Shown: positions 44,756-58,748 of the stretch, piece after piece | How the letters are laid out: every line of letters begins with the position of its first letter | How positions within the stretch are numbered: position 1 is the first letter of the stretch | Origin: Bradyrhizobium hipponense | Lineage (GTDB): Bacteria; Pseudomonadota; Alphaproteobacteria; Rhizobiales; Xanthobacteraceae | Direction of reading: 5' to 3' | DNA: 64,000 bases | Assembly (NCBI RefSeq): GCF_008123965.1 | Contig: NZ_VSTH01000014.1 | Coordinates: forward strand, 124,001-188,000 | Made by a program: the position numbers and the translations under genes | Notes under the pieces: model-generated | Seen by the model: the letters and a program-made list of their open reading frames with translations, nothing else | Database searches by the model: none | What the model was told of the DNA's origin: nothing

Positions 44756-45289
44756 TTACTTCTTCTTGCCTTCCTTGCGGAAGATGAATTCGCCAACATA
44801 CTTCACGCCCTTGCCCTTGTAGGGCTCCGGCGGACGATAGGAGCGAATCTCGGCGGCGACCTGGCCGACGCGCTGGATGTCGCTGCCGGTCACCGTGATC
44901 TCGGTCGGCTTCGGCACGGTGATCGTGATCCCTTCCGGGATCGCGTAGACCACATCGTGGCTGTAGCCGAGCGCGAGCTGCAGGTTCTTGCCCTGCATCG
45001 CGGCGCGGTAACCGACGCCGGTGATTTCGAGTCTCTTCTCGAAGCCCTTGGTGACGCCTTCGACCAGATTCGCGACCTGGGCGCGAGCGGTACCGTACAG
45101 CGCTCGCGCGCGATTGGTCTCGTACCGCGGCTTGACCTTGACCTGGCCGCTATCGAGCTTCACCTCGACGTCGTCATGGACGACGAACTGAAGCTGGCCC
45201 TTCGGCCCCTTCATCTTGACGGTCTGCCCGTCGACGGTCGCGGTCACACCCGACGGCACCGCTACCGGCCTTTTGCCAACACGTGACAT
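44756..45289 (-). CDS. rplF: 50S ribosomal protein L6
   Basis: The 177-residue protein begins [15 protein letters not shown] and ends with [29 protein letters not shown], the conserved C-terminal signature of L6. Two similar alpha-beta domains are visible. It lies 11 bases from rplR. Confidence 0.95.
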   Translation of the reverse strand: MSRVGKRPVAVPSGVTATVDGQTVKMKGPKGQLQFVVHDDVEVKLDSGQVKVKPRYETNRARALYGTARAQVANLVEGVTKGFEKRLEITGVGYRAAMQGKNLQLALGYSHDVVYAIPEGITITVPKPTEITVTGSDIQRVGQVAAEIRSYRPPEPYKGKGVKYVGEFIFRKEGKKK

Positions 45290-45305
45290 GGATCAAAAAT
45301 CCTTC

Positions 45306-45704
45306 TCAGAACACCGTGAAGAGGACTTCACCGCCCACGTTCGCTTCGCGCGCACTGTGGTCGGCCATGATCCCCTTCGGCGTCGACAACACCGAAATAC
45401 CGAGTCCGTTATTGACCCGCGGCAGGTTCTTCACCGAGGCGTAAACGCGGCGCCCGGGCTTGGAGACCCGCTCGATCTCGCGGATGACAGGCTCGCCGTC
45501 GAAATACTTCAGCTCGATCTCGATCTCGCTGCGCCCCGAGGAATGCTCGAGCGTGGCGTAACCACGGATATAGCCCTCGGACTTCAGCACCTCGAGCACG
45601 TTCTCGCGCATCCTCGAGCCAGGCGTGGAGACCTTGTTCTTGGAGCGCATCTGCGCGTTGCGGATGCGGGTGATCAGATCGCTGATTGGATCGTGCGTAG
45701 ACAT
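45306..45704 (-). CDS. rpsH: 30S ribosomal protein S8
   Basis: The 132-residue protein begins [20 protein letters not shown] and has the C-terminal [29 protein letters not shown]. In other bacteria S8 represses the spc operon by binding the mRNA near rplE; whether this happens here is not visible. Confidence 0.95.
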   Translation of the reverse strand: MSTHDPISDLITRIRNAQMRSKNKVSTPGSRMRENVLEVLKSEGYIRGYATLEHSSGRSEIEIELKYFDGEPVIREIERVSKPGRRVYASVKNLPRVNNGLGISVLSTPKGIMADHSAREANVGGEVLFTVF

Positions 45705-45718
45705 CTAAACGACCCTCC

Positions 45719-46024
45719 TTACCAGCTCGACTTCACGAGGCCCGGGACCATGCCCTTGGAGCCAAGTTCGCGCAGCGCGATACGGGACAGCTTGTTCTTG
45801 CGGTAGTTCGAGCGCGGACGGCCCGACAGCTCGCAGCGCAGACGAATGCGGGTCGCCGACGAATTGCGCGGCATCTCGGCGAGCTTCAGGGTCGCGGCGA
45901 ACCGCTCCTCCATCGGCAGCGTCTTGTCGGCGATGATTGCCTTCAACCGTTCGCGCTTCGGGGCGGCGTTCTTCGCCATCCGCTTGCGCCGGTTGTTCTT
46001 CTCGATTGAACTCTTCTTTGCCAT
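45719..46024 (-). CDS. rpsN: 30S ribosomal protein S14, zinc-independent form
   Basis: The 101-residue protein has a single cysteine and lacks the CxxC pairs of the zinc form. [39 protein letters not shown] is the canonical end. Confidence 0.95.
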   Translation of the reverse strand: MAKKSSIEKNNRRKRMAKNAAPKRERLKAIIADKTLPMEERFAATLKLAEMPRNSSATRIRLRCELSGRPRSNYRKNKLSRIALRELGSKGMVPGLVKSSW

Positions 46025-46070
46025 GCTTGGCTCCTGGGTATCCGCGTTTGAGAGGCTTTAGGTCAGCGTC

Positions 46071-46628
46071 TCACTGCCGGAACGGGAAATTGAAAGCGGT
46101 CAACAAGGCCCTCGCCTCGTCGTCGGTCTTGGCCGTGGTGCAGACAGTGATGTCCATACCGCGGGCCTCGGTGACCTTGTCGAAGTCGATCTCGGGGAAA
46201 ATGATGTGTTCCTTGATGCCGAGCGAATAGTTGCCGCGGCCGTCGAAGCTCTTCGGGTTCAGGCCGCGGAAGTCGCGGACGCGCGGCAGCGCGACCGTCA
46301 CCAGGCGATCGATGAACTCGTACATGCGGGCCTTGCGCAGCGTGACCTTGCAGCCGATCGGCTGGTTCTCACGCAGCTTGAAGGTCGCGATCGCGATGCG
46401 CGAATAGGTCACGATCGCCTTCTGGCCGGCGATCTGGGTCAGTTCGGCAGCGGCGTTCTCGGCCTTCTTACGGTCGTTGACGGAGTCGCCAACGCCCATG
46501 TTCAGCACGACTTTGTCCAGCCGCGGAACCTGCATCACGTTCTCATAACCGAACTTCTCGGTCATCTCCGTCCGGATCTTCGCGTCATATTCCGCGCGCA
46601 AGCGCGGCGTGTAAGCGGTCTCAGCCAT
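46071..46628 (-). CDS. rplE: 50S ribosomal protein L5
   Basis: The 185-residue protein has [31 protein letters not shown] and [18 protein letters not shown], standard L5 elements for 5S rRNA and tRNA contact. The ATG at 46628 overlaps the end of rplX by 8 bases; the upstream residues in the open frame are the rplX shadow. Confidence 0.95.
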   Translation of the reverse strand: MAETAYTPRLRAEYDAKIRTEMTEKFGYENVMQVPRLDKVVLNMGVGDSVNDRKKAENAAAELTQIAGQKAIVTYSRIAIATFKLRENQPIGCKVTLRKARMYEFIDRLVTVALPRVRDFRGLNPKSFDGRGNYSLGIKEHIIFPEIDFDKVTEARGMDITVCTTAKTDDEARALLTAFNFPFRQ

Positions 46629-46935
46629 CGATCTCAGCTCCCGAGCTCTTGGCGATGCGAACTTTCTTGCCGTCCGCCAGAATCTTGAATCCGACGCGCG
46701 TCGGCTTTCCGTCCTTGCCGACATAGGCGACGTTGGACAATTGGATCGGCGCCTCTTTCGAGATGATGCCGCCCTCCTGGGCCTGCGTCTGCTTCTGGTG
46801 ACGCTTGACCATGTTGATGCCGCGCACGAGTGCCGTGCCGGCGTCCGGGCGCACCTCGAACACCTCGCCGGTGCGGCCCTTGTCGCGGCCGGTCAGCACG
46901 ATGACCTTGTCGCCCTTGCGGATCTTCGCAGCCAT
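46621..46935 (-). CDS. rplX: 50S ribosomal protein L24
   Basis: The 104-residue protein begins [20 protein letters not shown], a KOW motif, and has [19 protein letters not shown]. Its ATG overlaps the rplN stop by one base, and its end overlaps the rplE start by 8 bases, so the three genes are tightly coupled. Confidence 0.95.
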   Translation of the reverse strand: MAAKIRKGDKVIVLTGRDKGRTGEVFEVRPDAGTALVRGINMVKRHQKQTQAQEGGIISKEAPIQLSNVAYVGKDGKPTRVGFKILADGKKVRIAKSSGAEIDG

Positions 46936-47303
46936 CACAGCACCTCCGGCGCGAGAGAGATGATCTTCATGTGGTTCTTGGCGCGCAGCTCGCGCGGCAC
47001 GGGCCCGAAGATGCGGGTACCGACCGGCTCTGCCTGGTTGTTGATCAGGACGGCGGCGTTGCGGTCGAAACGGATGACCGAACCGTCGGCGCGACGGATG
47101 TCCTTGCGGACACGCACCACGACGGCCTTCATCACGTCGCCCTTCTTCACCTTGCCACGCGGAATCGCTTCCTTGATCGAGACGACGATGATGTCGCCGA
47201 TCGTGGCGTAGCGGCGCTTGGAGCCCCCGAGCACCTTGATACACATGACACGGCGTGCGCCAGAATTATCGGCCACGTCGAGGTTGGTCTGCATCTGAAT
47301 CAT
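46935..47303 (-). CDS. rplN: 50S ribosomal protein L14
   Basis: The 122-residue protein begins [27 protein letters not shown] and ends [18 protein letters not shown], the L14 signature at the subunit interface. Confidence 0.96.
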   Translation of the reverse strand: MIQMQTNLDVADNSGARRVMCIKVLGGSKRRYATIGDIIVVSIKEAIPRGKVKKGDVMKAVVVRVRKDIRRADGSVIRFDRNAAVLINNQAEPVGTRIFGPVPRELRAKNHMKIISLAPEVL

Positions 47304-47386
47304 TGATGCACCTCGTCCTCTTCTATTTGCGCCAGCCTAGCCGGCGCTCAACATTTTCCCGAAGTCAGTCGGCCAGGGCCAACAGA

Positions 47387-47635
47387 TCAGGCGCTTTTCT
47401 TGTGTTCGCCCCGGATCACGACCCAGCGCTTCAACTTCGAAATCGGCTTCGATTCCTCGATCCACACCATATCGCCCGGCTTGAACTCGTTGCTCTCGTC
47501 GTGCGCGTGGTAGTTCTTCGAGCGACGGATCGTCTTCTTGTAGATCGGGTGCGTGAAGCGGCGATCGACGCGCACAACGACCGTCTTGGCTGTCTTGTCG
47601 CTGACGACCACGCCCTGCAAAGTACGTTTCGGCAT
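47387..47635 (-). CDS. rpsQ: 30S ribosomal protein S17
   Basis: The 82-residue OB-fold protein has [36 protein letters not shown] and the S17 motif [18 protein letters not shown]. It lies 13 bases after rpmC. Confidence 0.95.
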   Translation of the reverse strand: MPKRTLQGVVVSDKTAKTVVVRVDRRFTHPIYKKTIRRSKNYHAHDESNEFKPGDMVWIEESKPISKLKRWVVIRGEHKKSA

Positions 47636-47648
47636 CTTCGTAAGCCTC

Positions 47649-47855
47649 TTACTTCTTCTTCGCGCGCTGCTGCGCGGCGATGGTCTTGATCCGGGCGATG
47701 TCGCGGCGAGCCTCGCGCAGGCGCGAGGTATTCTCGAGCTGCCCGGTGGCGCGCTGGAAGCGCAGGTTGAAGCGCTCCTTCTTCAGGTTCAGGATGGCGT
47801 CATCCTGCTGGTCGGGGCTCAACGCGCGGATGTCTTCGATCTTCATCTGGGCCAT
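47649..47855 (-). CDS. rpmC: 50S ribosomal protein L29
   Basis: The product is 68 residues from this ATG ([17 protein letters not shown]... [30 protein letters not shown]), two antiparallel helices at the tunnel exit. The ATG at 47855 stands 8 bases after GGAG; the ATG at 47861 overlaps the rplP stop (TAATG) but is too near that ribosome site, and 47846 is also in frame. Confidence 0.93.
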   Translation of the reverse strand: MAQMKIEDIRALSPDQQDDAILNLKKERFNLRFQRATGQLENTSRLREARRDIARIKTIAAQQRAKKK

Positions 47856-47860
47856 GGCCA

Positions 47861-48274
47861 TTACTCCGCAATGCGCTCGACGAAGCGCGTCTTGATCGGC
47901 AGCTTGGCGGCCGCCAGGGTCAGCGCTTCACGCGCCGTCTGGGTGTTGACGCCGTCGATCTCGAACAGCACCCGGCCCGGCTTGACGCGCGCGACCCACA
48001 GCTCCGGCGAGCCCTTGCCGGAGCCCATGCGGACTTCGGCAGGCTTCTTCGACACGGGAACGTCGGGGAACACGCGGATCCAGACGCGGCCGGCACGCTT
48101 CATGTGGCGGGTCAGCGCGCGGCGGGCGGCCTCGATCTGGCGCGCGGTGACGCGCTCAGGCTCGGTCGCCTTCAGGCCGAACTGGCCGAACGCCAACGTC
48201 GCGCCCGAAGTCGCCACGCCGTGGATACGGCCCTTATGCGCCTTCCGGAACTTCGTTTTCTTAGGTTGCATCAT
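47861..48274 (-). CDS. rplP: 50S ribosomal protein L16
   Basis: The 137-residue protein begins [19 protein letters not shown] and has [35 protein letters not shown], a typical L16 that contacts tRNA in the A site. The order rpsC-rplP-rpmC is the standard S10 arrangement. Confidence 0.95.
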   Translation of the reverse strand: MMQPKKTKFRKAHKGRIHGVATSGATLAFGQFGLKATEPERVTARQIEAARRALTRHMKRAGRVWIRVFPDVPVSKKPAEVRMGSGKGSPELWVARVKPGRVLFEIDGVNTQTAREALTLAAAKLPIKTRFVERIAE

Positions 48275-48306
48275 GGCTTCAAGCCCTCAAATTCTCTGTG
48301 CTGGCG

Positions 48307-49026
48307 TCAGGCCGCAGCGGTGTCACGGCGCTGCCGGCCGCCACCACCGCCGCCGGTGTCACCTTCGGCCATTCTCTTGTCCTGGGCCATCGGATCGTGC
48401 TCGAGGATCTCGCCCTTGAAGATCCAGACCTTGACGCCGCAGGTGCCGAAAGTCGTGAACGCGGTCGCAACGCCGTAATCGATGTCCGCGCGCAGCGTGT
48501 GCAGCGGCACGCGACCTTCGCGGTACCACTCCATGCGCGCGATTTCCGCACCGCCCAGACGACCCGAGCAGTTGATGCGGATGCCTTCGGCGCCCAGACG
48601 CATCGCCGACTGCACGGCGCGCTTCATGGCACGGCGGAACGCCACGCGGCGCTCGAGCTGCTGCGCGATCGACTCGGCCACCAGCGTCGCGTCGAGCTCC
48701 GGCTTGCGGATCTCGACGATGTTGATGACGACGTCGGACGAGGTGATGTCCGACACCTTCTTGCGCAGCTTGTCGATGTCCGCGCCCTTCTTGCCGATCA
48801 CCACGCCCGGACGGGCCGAGTGGATGGTGACGCGGCACTTCTTGTGCGGACGCTCGATCACGATACGGGCGACGGCCGCCTGCTTGAGCTCCTTGTGCAG
48901 GATCTCGCGGATCTTGACGTCCTCGTGCAGAAGCTTGCCGTATTCCTGCTTGCCGGCGAACCAGCGGGAATCCCAAGTCCGGTTGATGCCCAGACGCAGA
49001 CCGATCGGATTGATCTTTTGACCCAT
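48307..49026 (-). CDS. rpsC: 30S ribosomal protein S3
   Basis: The 239-residue protein has [24 protein letters not shown], the KH-domain loop [17 protein letters not shown] and [29 protein letters not shown]. The end is an extra basic and Gly-rich tail ([16 protein letters not shown]). Confidence 0.95.
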   Translation of the reverse strand: MGQKINPIGLRLGINRTWDSRWFAGKQEYGKLLHEDVKIREILHKELKQAAVARIVIERPHKKCRVTIHSARPGVVIGKKGADIDKLRKKVSDITSSDVVINIVEIRKPELDATLVAESIAQQLERRVAFRRAMKRAVQSAMRLGAEGIRINCSGRLGGAEIARMEWYREGRVPLHTLRADIDYGVATAFTTFGTCGVKVWIFKGEILEHDPMAQDKRMAEGDTGGGGGGRQRRDTAAA

Positions 49027-49044
49027 CGTTTGCTCCTGCGTCCC

Positions 49045-49431
49045 TTAAGCCGCTGCTTCGGCTTCGACCTGACGAACAATGATCGTCAGCTGCGAAAATG
49101 GTTTGTAGACACGGCCCGAACGGCCACGGCCGCGCGGCGCAAATCGCTTCATCACAAGGCCGTTGCCGACGAAAGCCTGGGTCACGACGAGATCGTCGAC
49201 GTCCAGGTCGTGGTTGTTCTCGGCGTTGGCGATCGCCGATTCCAGGCACTTCTTGACGTCGGCCGCGATCCGCTTGCGCGAGAACTGCAGGTCGGCGAGC
49301 GCGGCAGATGCCTTCCGGCCGCGAATGAGCTGGGCGACCAGATTGAGCTTCTGCGGGCTCACCCGCAACATCCGGGCGACCGCCTTGGCCTCGTTGTCGG
49401 CGAGGCTCCGTTCGCGCTTAGGTTTGCTCAT
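49045..49431 (-). CDS. rplV: 50S ribosomal protein L22
   Basis: The 128-residue protein has [24 protein letters not shown] and the tunnel loop [31 protein letters not shown]. The ATG at 49431 lies 10 bases after the rpsS stop; the longer open frame reaches into rpsS. Confidence 0.95.
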   Translation of the reverse strand: MSKPKRERSLADNEAKAVARMLRVSPQKLNLVAQLIRGRKASAALADLQFSRKRIAADVKKCLESAIANAENNHDLDVDDLVVTQAFVGNGLVMKRFAPRGRGRSGRVYKPFSQLTIIVRQVEAEAAA

Positions 49432-49441
49432 CGTATAATCC

Positions 49442-49720
49442 TCAAGCCTTCTTGGCTTTCTTGTCGCCGGAGTGGCCATGGAAGGTCCGGGTCGGCGAGA
49501 ACTCGCCGAACTTGTGACCGACCATTTCCTCGTTGACCGCCACCGGCACGTGCTTCTGACCGTTGTAGACGCCGAAGGTCAGGCCGACGAACTGCGGCAG
49601 GATGGTCGAGCGACGGCTCCAGATCTTGATGACATCGTGACGGCCGGACGCGCGCGCGGCATCTGCTTTCTTGAGCAGAGAGCCTTCGACGAACGGGCCT
49701 TTCCAGACTGAACGAACCAT
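49442..49720 (-). CDS. rpsS: 30S ribosomal protein S19
   Basis: The 92-residue protein has [43 protein letters not shown] and [26 protein letters not shown], the complete S19 pattern. Confidence 0.96.
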   Translation of the reverse strand: MVRSVWKGPFVEGSLLKKADAARASGRHDVIKIWSRRSTILPQFVGLTFGVYNGQKHVPVAVNEEMVGHKFGEFSPTRTFHGHSGDKKAKKA

Positions 49721-49732
49721 GTCCGGCGTTCC

Positions 49733-50566
49733 TTACTTCTTCCGCTTGTGGCGGCTTAGGAGAATGAATTTGTTGGTCGACTTGTTGGTGCGGGTCTTCT
49801 TGCCCTTGGTCGGCTTGCCCCACGGGGTGACCGGGTGGCGACCGCCCGAGGTACGACCTTCACCACCGCCGTGCGGATGGTCGATCGGGTTCATCGAGAC
49901 GCCGCGGTTGTGCGGGCGACGGCCCAACCAACGCGTGCGGCCAGCCTTACCAATCGAGGTGTTCATGTGATCCGGGTTCGACACCGCGCCGATCGTGCCG
50001 CGGCAACGGCCGTGCACCAGGCGCTGCTCACCCGAGTTCAGGCGGATGATCACGTAGTCATGGTCGCGACCGACGAGCTGGGCGTAAGTCCCCGCCGAAC
50101 GGGCGAGCTGACCGCCCTTGCCGATCTTGGTCTCGATGTTGTGGATGATCGTGCCGACCGGCATGTTGCCGAGCGGCATGACATTGCCCGGCTTCACGTC
50201 GACGTAGTTGCCGGCGATGATGGTGTCACCCACCGCCAGGCGCTGCGGCGCCAGGATGTAGGCCTGCTCGCCGTCCTCGTACTTGATCAGCGCGATGAAG
50301 CCGGTGCGGTTCGGATCGTATTCCAGCCGCTCGACGGTCGCGGGAACGTCGACCTTCTCACGCTTGAAGTCGACGGTGCGCAGCGTCCGCTTGTGACCGC
50401 CACCGCGAAAGCGCACGGTGATGCGGCCGGTGTTGTTGCGACCGCCCGAGGAGTGCTTGCCTTCGGTGAGCGCCTTGACCGGCTTGCCCTTGTAGAGCGC
50501 CGAACGATCGACCATGACCAGCTGGCGCTGGCCAGGCGTCGTGGGATTGAATGTCTTCAGTGCCAT
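49733..50566 (-). CDS. rplB: 50S ribosomal protein L2
   Basis: The 277-residue protein shows [19 protein letters not shown] and the peptidyl-transferase region [31 protein letters not shown] including the essential histidine of HPHGGG. Full family length. Confidence 0.96.
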   Translation of the reverse strand: MALKTFNPTTPGQRQLVMVDRSALYKGKPVKALTEGKHSSGGRNNTGRITVRFRGGGHKRTLRTVDFKREKVDVPATVERLEYDPNRTGFIALIKYEDGEQAYILAPQRLAVGDTIIAGNYVDVKPGNVMPLGNMPVGTIIHNIETKIGKGGQLARSAGTYAQLVGRDHDYVIIRLNSGEQRLVHGRCRGTIGAVSNPDHMNTSIGKAGRTRWLGRRPHNRGVSMNPIDHPHGGGEGRTSGGRHPVTPWGKPTKGKKTRTNKSTNKFILLSRHKRKK

Positions 50567-50578
50567 CGTCGTAGGACC

Positions 50579-50881
50579 TTACAGACCGGTGGTCACGTCG
50601 ATCCGATGACCCTCTTCGAGGGTCACGATCGCGCGCTTGGTGTTCGACTGCGAGCCGAGATTGCCGCGGAAGATCTTGGTCTTGCCCTTGCGGACCAGCG
50701 TGTTGACGCTCTTGACCTTGACGTCAAACAGCTTCTCGATCGCTTCCTTGATCTGCGGCTTGGTCGCCTTCGAGGCCACCTTGAACATGACCTTGTTGTG
50801 CTCGGACGCCAGCGTCGCCTTTTCGGTGACGACGGGAGCTACGATCACGTCGTAGTGGCGAGGCTCGATGTTCTTCGTCAT
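50579..50881 (-). CDS. rplW: 50S ribosomal protein L23
   Basis: The 100-residue protein has [26 protein letters not shown] and [15 protein letters not shown], the L23 pattern; it docks SRP and trigger factor at the tunnel exit. Its ATG overlaps the rplD stop by 4 bases. Confidence 0.95.
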   Translation of the reverse strand: MTKNIEPRHYDVIVAPVVTEKATLASEHNKVMFKVASKATKPQIKEAIEKLFDVKVKSVNTLVRKGKTKIFRGNLGSQSNTKRAIVTLEEGHRIDVTTGL

Positions 50882-51498
50882 TTGAAGCGCGCCTCCAGCG
50901 CATCGATGGCGGCCTTGGTCAGAACGAGCTTCTGACGGCGCAGGATGTCATAGACGTTGATGCCCTGGATCGGCAGCACGTCCATGTTCGGGATGTTGCG
51001 GGCCGCGGCAGCAAAGCCGTTGTTGAGCTCCGCGCCGTCGATGATCAGCGCGTTGGTGAGCCCGAGGCCGGAGAAGTGACCGAGCAGCGCCTTGGTCTTG
51101 GCGGCTTCCAGCGCGGCCTTGTCGATCACCAGGAGATCGCCGTCCTTGGCCTTGGCCGACAGCGCGTGCTTGAGAGCAAGCGCGCGGACCTTCTTCGGCA
51201 GGTCGGTGGCGTGCGAACGCACCACCGGACCGAAGGCACGGCCACCGCCCCGGAACTGCGGCACGCGGGCCGAGCCGTGACGAGCACCGCCGGTGCCCTT
51301 CTGCTTGTACATCTTCTTGCCGGTGCGCCAGATCTCGGCGCGGCCCTTGGCCTTGTGGGTACCGGCCTGGCGCTTGTTGAGCTGCCACTGCACGCAACGC
51401 GCAATGATGTCCTGGCGCGGCTCAAGGCCGAAAATGGCGTCGGAAAGCTGGACCGAGCCGGCTTCCTTGCCCTCGAGGGTCGTGACCTTCAGTTCCAT
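50878..51498 (-). CDS. rplD: 50S ribosomal protein L4
   Basis: The 206-residue protein begins [24 protein letters not shown] and has the tunnel loop [30 protein letters not shown]. In enterobacteria L4 represses the S10 operon; no such leader is evident here. The ATG at 51498 starts the canonical protein. Confidence 0.95.
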   Translation of the reverse strand: MELKVTTLEGKEAGSVQLSDAIFGLEPRQDIIARCVQWQLNKRQAGTHKAKGRAEIWRTGKKMYKQKGTGGARHGSARVPQFRGGGRAFGPVVRSHATDLPKKVRALALKHALSAKAKDGDLLVIDKAALEAAKTKALLGHFSGLGLTNALIIDGAELNNGFAAAARNIPNMDVLPIQGINVYDILRRQKLVLTKAAIDALEARFK

Positions 51499-51499
51499 C

Positions 51500-52216
51500 T
51501 CACGCACCCTCCTGCTGGGCCGCAGCCTCGGCTTCGCCACCCGCAACCTTGAACTTGCCGGGCTTCGGAGCTTCCTTCGGCAGCGGCTTCTTGACGGCGT
51601 CGCGCACGCGGATCCAGCCGCCCTTGGAGCCGGGAACGGCGCCTTCGACGAGGATCAGGCCGCGCTCGACATCGGTCTGGACGACGCGAAGGTTGAGCGT
51701 GGTGATGCGATCGACACCCATGTGGCCGGGCATCTTCTTGTTCTTCCAGGTCTTGCCGGGATCCTGACGGCCACCGGTCGAACCGATCGAACGGTGCGAG
51801 ACCGACACGCCGTGGGTGGCGCGCAGACCGCCGAAGTTCCAGCGCTTCATGCCGCCGGCAAAGCCCTTACCGACCGAGGTGCCGGTGACGTCGACGAACT
51901 GGCCGACGACGAAGTGATCCGCGAGGATCTCGGCGCCGACGGGGATCATGGCATCCGCAGAGACGCGGAACTCCTCGACCTGCCGCTTCGGCTCGACCTT
52001 GGCGACCGCGAACTGGCCCCGCTCAGCCTTGGGCATGTAGACGGTCTTGCGGCTGCCAGAACCAAGCTGGAGCGCGACGTAACCGTTCTTCTCTTCGGTG
52101 CGGTGGCCTACGACCTGGCAATTGCCGAGCTTCAGCACGGTCACGGGGATATGTTCGCCGGCCTCTGTAAAGACCCGCGTCATCCCGACCTTTTGTGCGA
52201 TCACTCCGGAGCGCAT
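51500..52216 (-). CDS. rplC: 50S ribosomal protein L3
   Basis: The 238-residue protein has [20 protein letters not shown] and [46 protein letters not shown], the finger near the peptidyl-transferase centre, with the glutamine methylated in many bacteria. It ends with an Ala/Glu/Gln-rich extension ([13 protein letters not shown]). Confidence 0.95.
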   Translation of the reverse strand: MRSGVIAQKVGMTRVFTEAGEHIPVTVLKLGNCQVVGHRTEEKNGYVALQLGSGSRKTVYMPKAERGQFAVAKVEPKRQVEEFRVSADAMIPVGAEILADHFVVGQFVDVTGTSVGKGFAGGMKRWNFGGLRATHGVSVSHRSIGSTGGRQDPGKTWKNKKMPGHMGVDRITTLNLRVVQTDVERGLILVEGAVPGSKGGWIRVRDAVKKPLPKEAPKPGKFKVAGGEAEAAAQQEGA

Positions 52217-52269
52217 CGGCGTGCTTCCTGTTCTTTCTGTCCGCAAGTCGCGAACGTGATCCAAAAATC

Positions 52270-52578
52270 TTAGAGCTTGATCTCGACGTCGACACCGGCG
52301 GCCAGATCGAGCTTCATCAAAGCATCGACGGTCTGCGGGGTCGGATCGACGATGTCGAGCAGGCGCTTGTGAGTGCGCATCTCGAACTGCTCGCGGCTCT
52401 TCTTGTCGACGTGAGGCGAACGGTTGACGGTGAACTTCTCGATGCGGGTGGGCAGCGGAATGGGTCCGCGAACCTGCGCGCCGGTGCGTTTCGCCGTGTT
52501 CACGATCTCGCGGGTCGACGTATCGAGAATACGATGGTCGAACGCCTTGAGACGGATACGAATATTTTGGCCGTTCAT
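52270..52578 (-). CDS. rpsJ: 30S ribosomal protein S10
   Basis: The 102-residue protein has [67 protein letters not shown] in outline, nearly identical to other bacteria. It follows tuf after a repeat-containing gap. Confidence 0.96.
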
Positions 52579-52593
52579 TGCCGTGTCTTTCTT

Positions 52594-52660
52594 AGTGAGT
52601 GGCGAGTAGCGAATAGCGAATAGATTTCATCCACTCGCCACTCGCCATTCCCTATTCGCT
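52594..52660. repeat. Palindromic repeat 'gcgaatag' between tuf and rpsJ, copy 2
   Basis: agtgagtggcgagtagcgaa, tagcgaatag and the complement ccactcgccactcgccattc, cctattcgc form a hairpin in the operon transcript. It belongs with the element at 39693-39759. Confidence 0.75.
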
Positions 52661-52663
52661 TGA

Positions 52664-53854
<1,191 letters not shown>

Positions 53855-53894
53855 TTGACTCTCCGTTCAATCGTCAGTTCGAGACCGACGACAA

Positions 53895-55967
<2,073 letters not shown>

Positions 55968-55999
55968 GGGCGTTCCTTGCGAGTCCGTTGGCTTCGCTG

Positions 56000-56485
<486 letters not shown>

Positions 56486-56857
56486 TTACTTCGGACGCTT
56501 GGCGCCGTACTTCGAACGGCGCTGCTTACGGTTCTTGACGCCCTGGGTATCCAGAACGCCGCGGAGGATGTGGTAGCGCACGCCCGGCAAATCCTTGACG
56601 CGACCGCCGCGGATCATGACCACCGAGTGCTCCTGGAGGTTATGGCCCTCGCCGGGGATGTAACCGATCACCTCGAAGCCGTTGGTCAGGCGCACCTTGG
56701 CGACCTTACGAAGCGCCGAGTTCGGCTTCTTCGGCGTCGTGGTGTAGACGCGCGTGCAAACGCCGCGCTTTTGCGGCGACTGCTGCAGCGCCGGCACCTT
56801 CTTGCGCGACTTCTGCACTTCCCGCGGTTGTGCGATCAGCTGGTTGATCGTCGGCAT
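56486..56857 (-). CDS. rpsL: 30S ribosomal protein S12
   Basis: The 123-residue protein begins [51 protein letters not shown] in outline and has [27 protein letters not shown]. Both streptomycin-site lysines, in TPKKPN and GRVKDLPG, are the wild-type (sensitive) residues. It is first in the super-operon; its ATG at 56857 matches all S12 proteins. Confidence 0.96.
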   Translation of the reverse strand: MPTINQLIAQPREVQKSRKKVPALQQSPQKRGVCTRVYTTTPKKPNSALRKVAKVRLTNGFEVIGYIPGEGHNLQEHSVVMIRGGRVKDLPGVRYHILRGVLDTQGVKNRKQRRSKYGAKRPK

Positions 56858-57497
56858 CCTGGCCTTCACCCTTTTTCTGCCGCGGCCCGTCGCCGGGTCC
56901 GCAAATTCGTTCCGGACTACCCGTCCGAGGGGCCGCCCTGCACGGAGCAATCCGCACAAAGCGAAATTGCGCCTACCGCCCCATCACCGGGCGGAAAGCG
57001 TTTCGACGCACAGAGGACCGCAGCCTTTGGACCGATCGGCGAAAACGCCGCAGTCCGCGTACCGAGGTCATGCATCCGAGTTCGATCTCAAGAGAAAGTG
57101 CTCAAGAGAACTAAAATCGCCTGGCATTGCCTAGCTATGAGCGACAGCGTTTGAGCGGCATTCGTCGAGGTTGGTGCCCGTCCTGCGATCCCTAGAGGAT
57201 CAAACGGGTGGCCCGTTCCGACGCTGGCGATGCTCACCGCCTGTCGTTAAGTGAGGCGCTTTCTATAAGTGGGAGTCGATCAAGTCAAGGCGAAACGACG
57301 CGCACAAAGCGCTTCCCGCGCCTGGAGAAAATCGCCGCTTGGGCGCCTCTCCGTGTCTTCCGGATATGGGAACGAAGCGCCTGCTCCGCCAACGGCTGAG
57401 CGATTTATACCCGGGAGAAATATACTTTTATAACCAACGCTAAGGCTTTTTTTCCTGCTGATGCGTCAAACTGCCCTTTTGGGCAGAGTTTAGCGCC
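56858..57497. other. Leader and promoter region of the ribosomal super-operon
   Basis: The 640 bases between rpsL and the divergent FAD gene have no credible gene. On the minus strand the transcript leader would be about 400 bases from the promoter candidate at 57262-57288 to the rpsL start. The A/T-rich block 57400-57450 may hold the promoter of the divergent gene. Confidence 0.55.
57262..57288 (-). promoter_or_regulatory. rpsL: Candidate promoter for rpsL operon
   Basis: On the minus strand TTGACT is followed after 15 bases by TATAGA, close to the alphaproteobacterial housekeeping pattern (CTTGAC with a 16-18 base gap if counted one base earlier). The spacing is slightly short. It is the best match I found in this gap. 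Confidence 0.45.
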
Positions 57498-58748
57498 ATG
57501 CGGTACACCGACATTGCCATCATCGGCGGGGGCCTTTCCGGCTCGACCGCCGCCGCGATGCTCGGCCGTTCCGGTATTTCGACCGTGCTAATCGACCCGC
57601 ATGAGATCTATCCGGCCGATTTTCGCGTCGAAAAACTTAGCGGCCAGGTGCAGGTCGAGCGATTCTTGAAGACCGGGATCGGAGAATCGGTGCTGCGCCG
57701 CGCGACGTTTGCCGGCGAGAACTGGATCGCGCGATTCGGCCGCCTGCTCGACAAGGCACCGAGTCGGCAGTTCAACATCCTCTATGATTCGCTGGTCAAC
57801 GCCGTACGTGACGAGATCCCCGAGACGGTCGAACGCGTCTGGGTCAAGGCGGTATCGGTCGAGACGAGTCCGGAGCGTCAGAAGGTCTTGCTCGGCAACG
57901 ACGAGACGATCTCGGCCCGCCTCATCGTGCTCGCCAACGGCTTGAATGTCGGCCTGCGCCACCAACTCGGCATCCGACGCAAGATCATCAGCGCCTGCCA
58001 TTCGATCTCGATCGGGTTCGACATCGTGCCTGCGGGACGGACGTCGTTCGATTTCCCGGCGCTGACCTATTTCTCGGAGCGGCCAAGCGACCGCATCCCC
58101 TACATCAGCCTGTTTCCAGTCGGCGCAAGGATGCGCGCCAACCTGTTCGTCTACCGCGCCTTCGACGATCCCTGGCTGCGCGAGCTGCGCCGGGCGCCGG
58201 CCGCGACGCTTGACGCCGCGCTGCCGCGGCTGAAGCGCATCACCGGCGACTTCGACATCTCCGGCGAAATGAAGATCCGCCCCGTCGATCTCTATGTGAA
58301 CGAGGCCCGCGGCCAGCCCGGCCTCGTGCTGGTGGGCGACGCCTTTTCGACCTCCTGCCCCGTCGCCGGCAGCGGCTGTGACAAGGTCTTCACCGACGTC
58401 GAGCGGCTCTGCAACGTCCATATCCCGGAATGGCTGGCTTCCGACGGAATGGATGCGCACAAGATTGCCGCCTTCTACGACGATCCGGTCAAGCGGGCCT
58501 GCGATGAATGGTCGGCGGCGAAGGCGTTCGACTTCCGCTCAGTTTCGACAGCGACAAGCCTGTACTGGACGGCGCAGCGCTGGGCGCGCTTCATCGCCTG
58601 GTCGGCTCAGGGGCTGCTGCGGCCGCTTGGAGGAGCGTTGCATATCGAGCCGAACTTCCTCGGTCATTCCTCCTCGTCCTCGTCCTCGTCCTCATCATCC
58701 TCGATATCGTCGTCTTCATCGTCATCGTCGCTGTCGTCGTCGGCATGA
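57498..58748 (+). CDS. FAD-dependent oxidoreductase with polyserine tail
   Basis: The 416-residue protein has the Rossmann FAD motif IIGGGLSGSTAAAMLGRSG (8-26) with the ID end of strand 2, and the second FAD motif LVLVGDAFSTSCPVAGSGCDKVF (about 275-298). This is the layout of group A flavin monooxygenases, geranylgeranyl reductases and halogenase-like enzymes; its substrate is unknown. The last 26 residues are almost all serine (391-416) and are encoded opposite the acidic tail of the ABC gene, which it overlaps by 85 bases. The serine tail therefore may be a by-product of that overlap. Confidence 0.82.
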   Translation: MRYTDIAIIGGGLSGSTAAAMLGRSGISTVLIDPHEIYPADFRVEKLSGQVQVERFLKTGIGESVLRRATFAGENWIARFGRLLDKAPSRQFNILYDSLVNAVRDEIPETVERVWVKAVSVETSPERQKVLLGNDETISARLIVLANGLNVGLRHQLGIRRKIISACHSISIGFDIVPAGRTSFDFPALTYFSERPSDRIPYISLFPVGARMRANLFVYRAFDDPWLRELRRAPAATLDAALPRLKRITGDFDISGEMKIRPVDLYVNEARGQPGLVLVGDAFSTSCPVAGSGCDKVFTDVERLCNVHIPEWLASDGMDAHKIAAFYDDPVKRACDEWSAAKAFDFRSVSTATSLYWTAQRWARFIAWSAQGLLRPLGGALHIEPNFLGHSSSSSSSSSSSSISSSSSSSSLSSSA

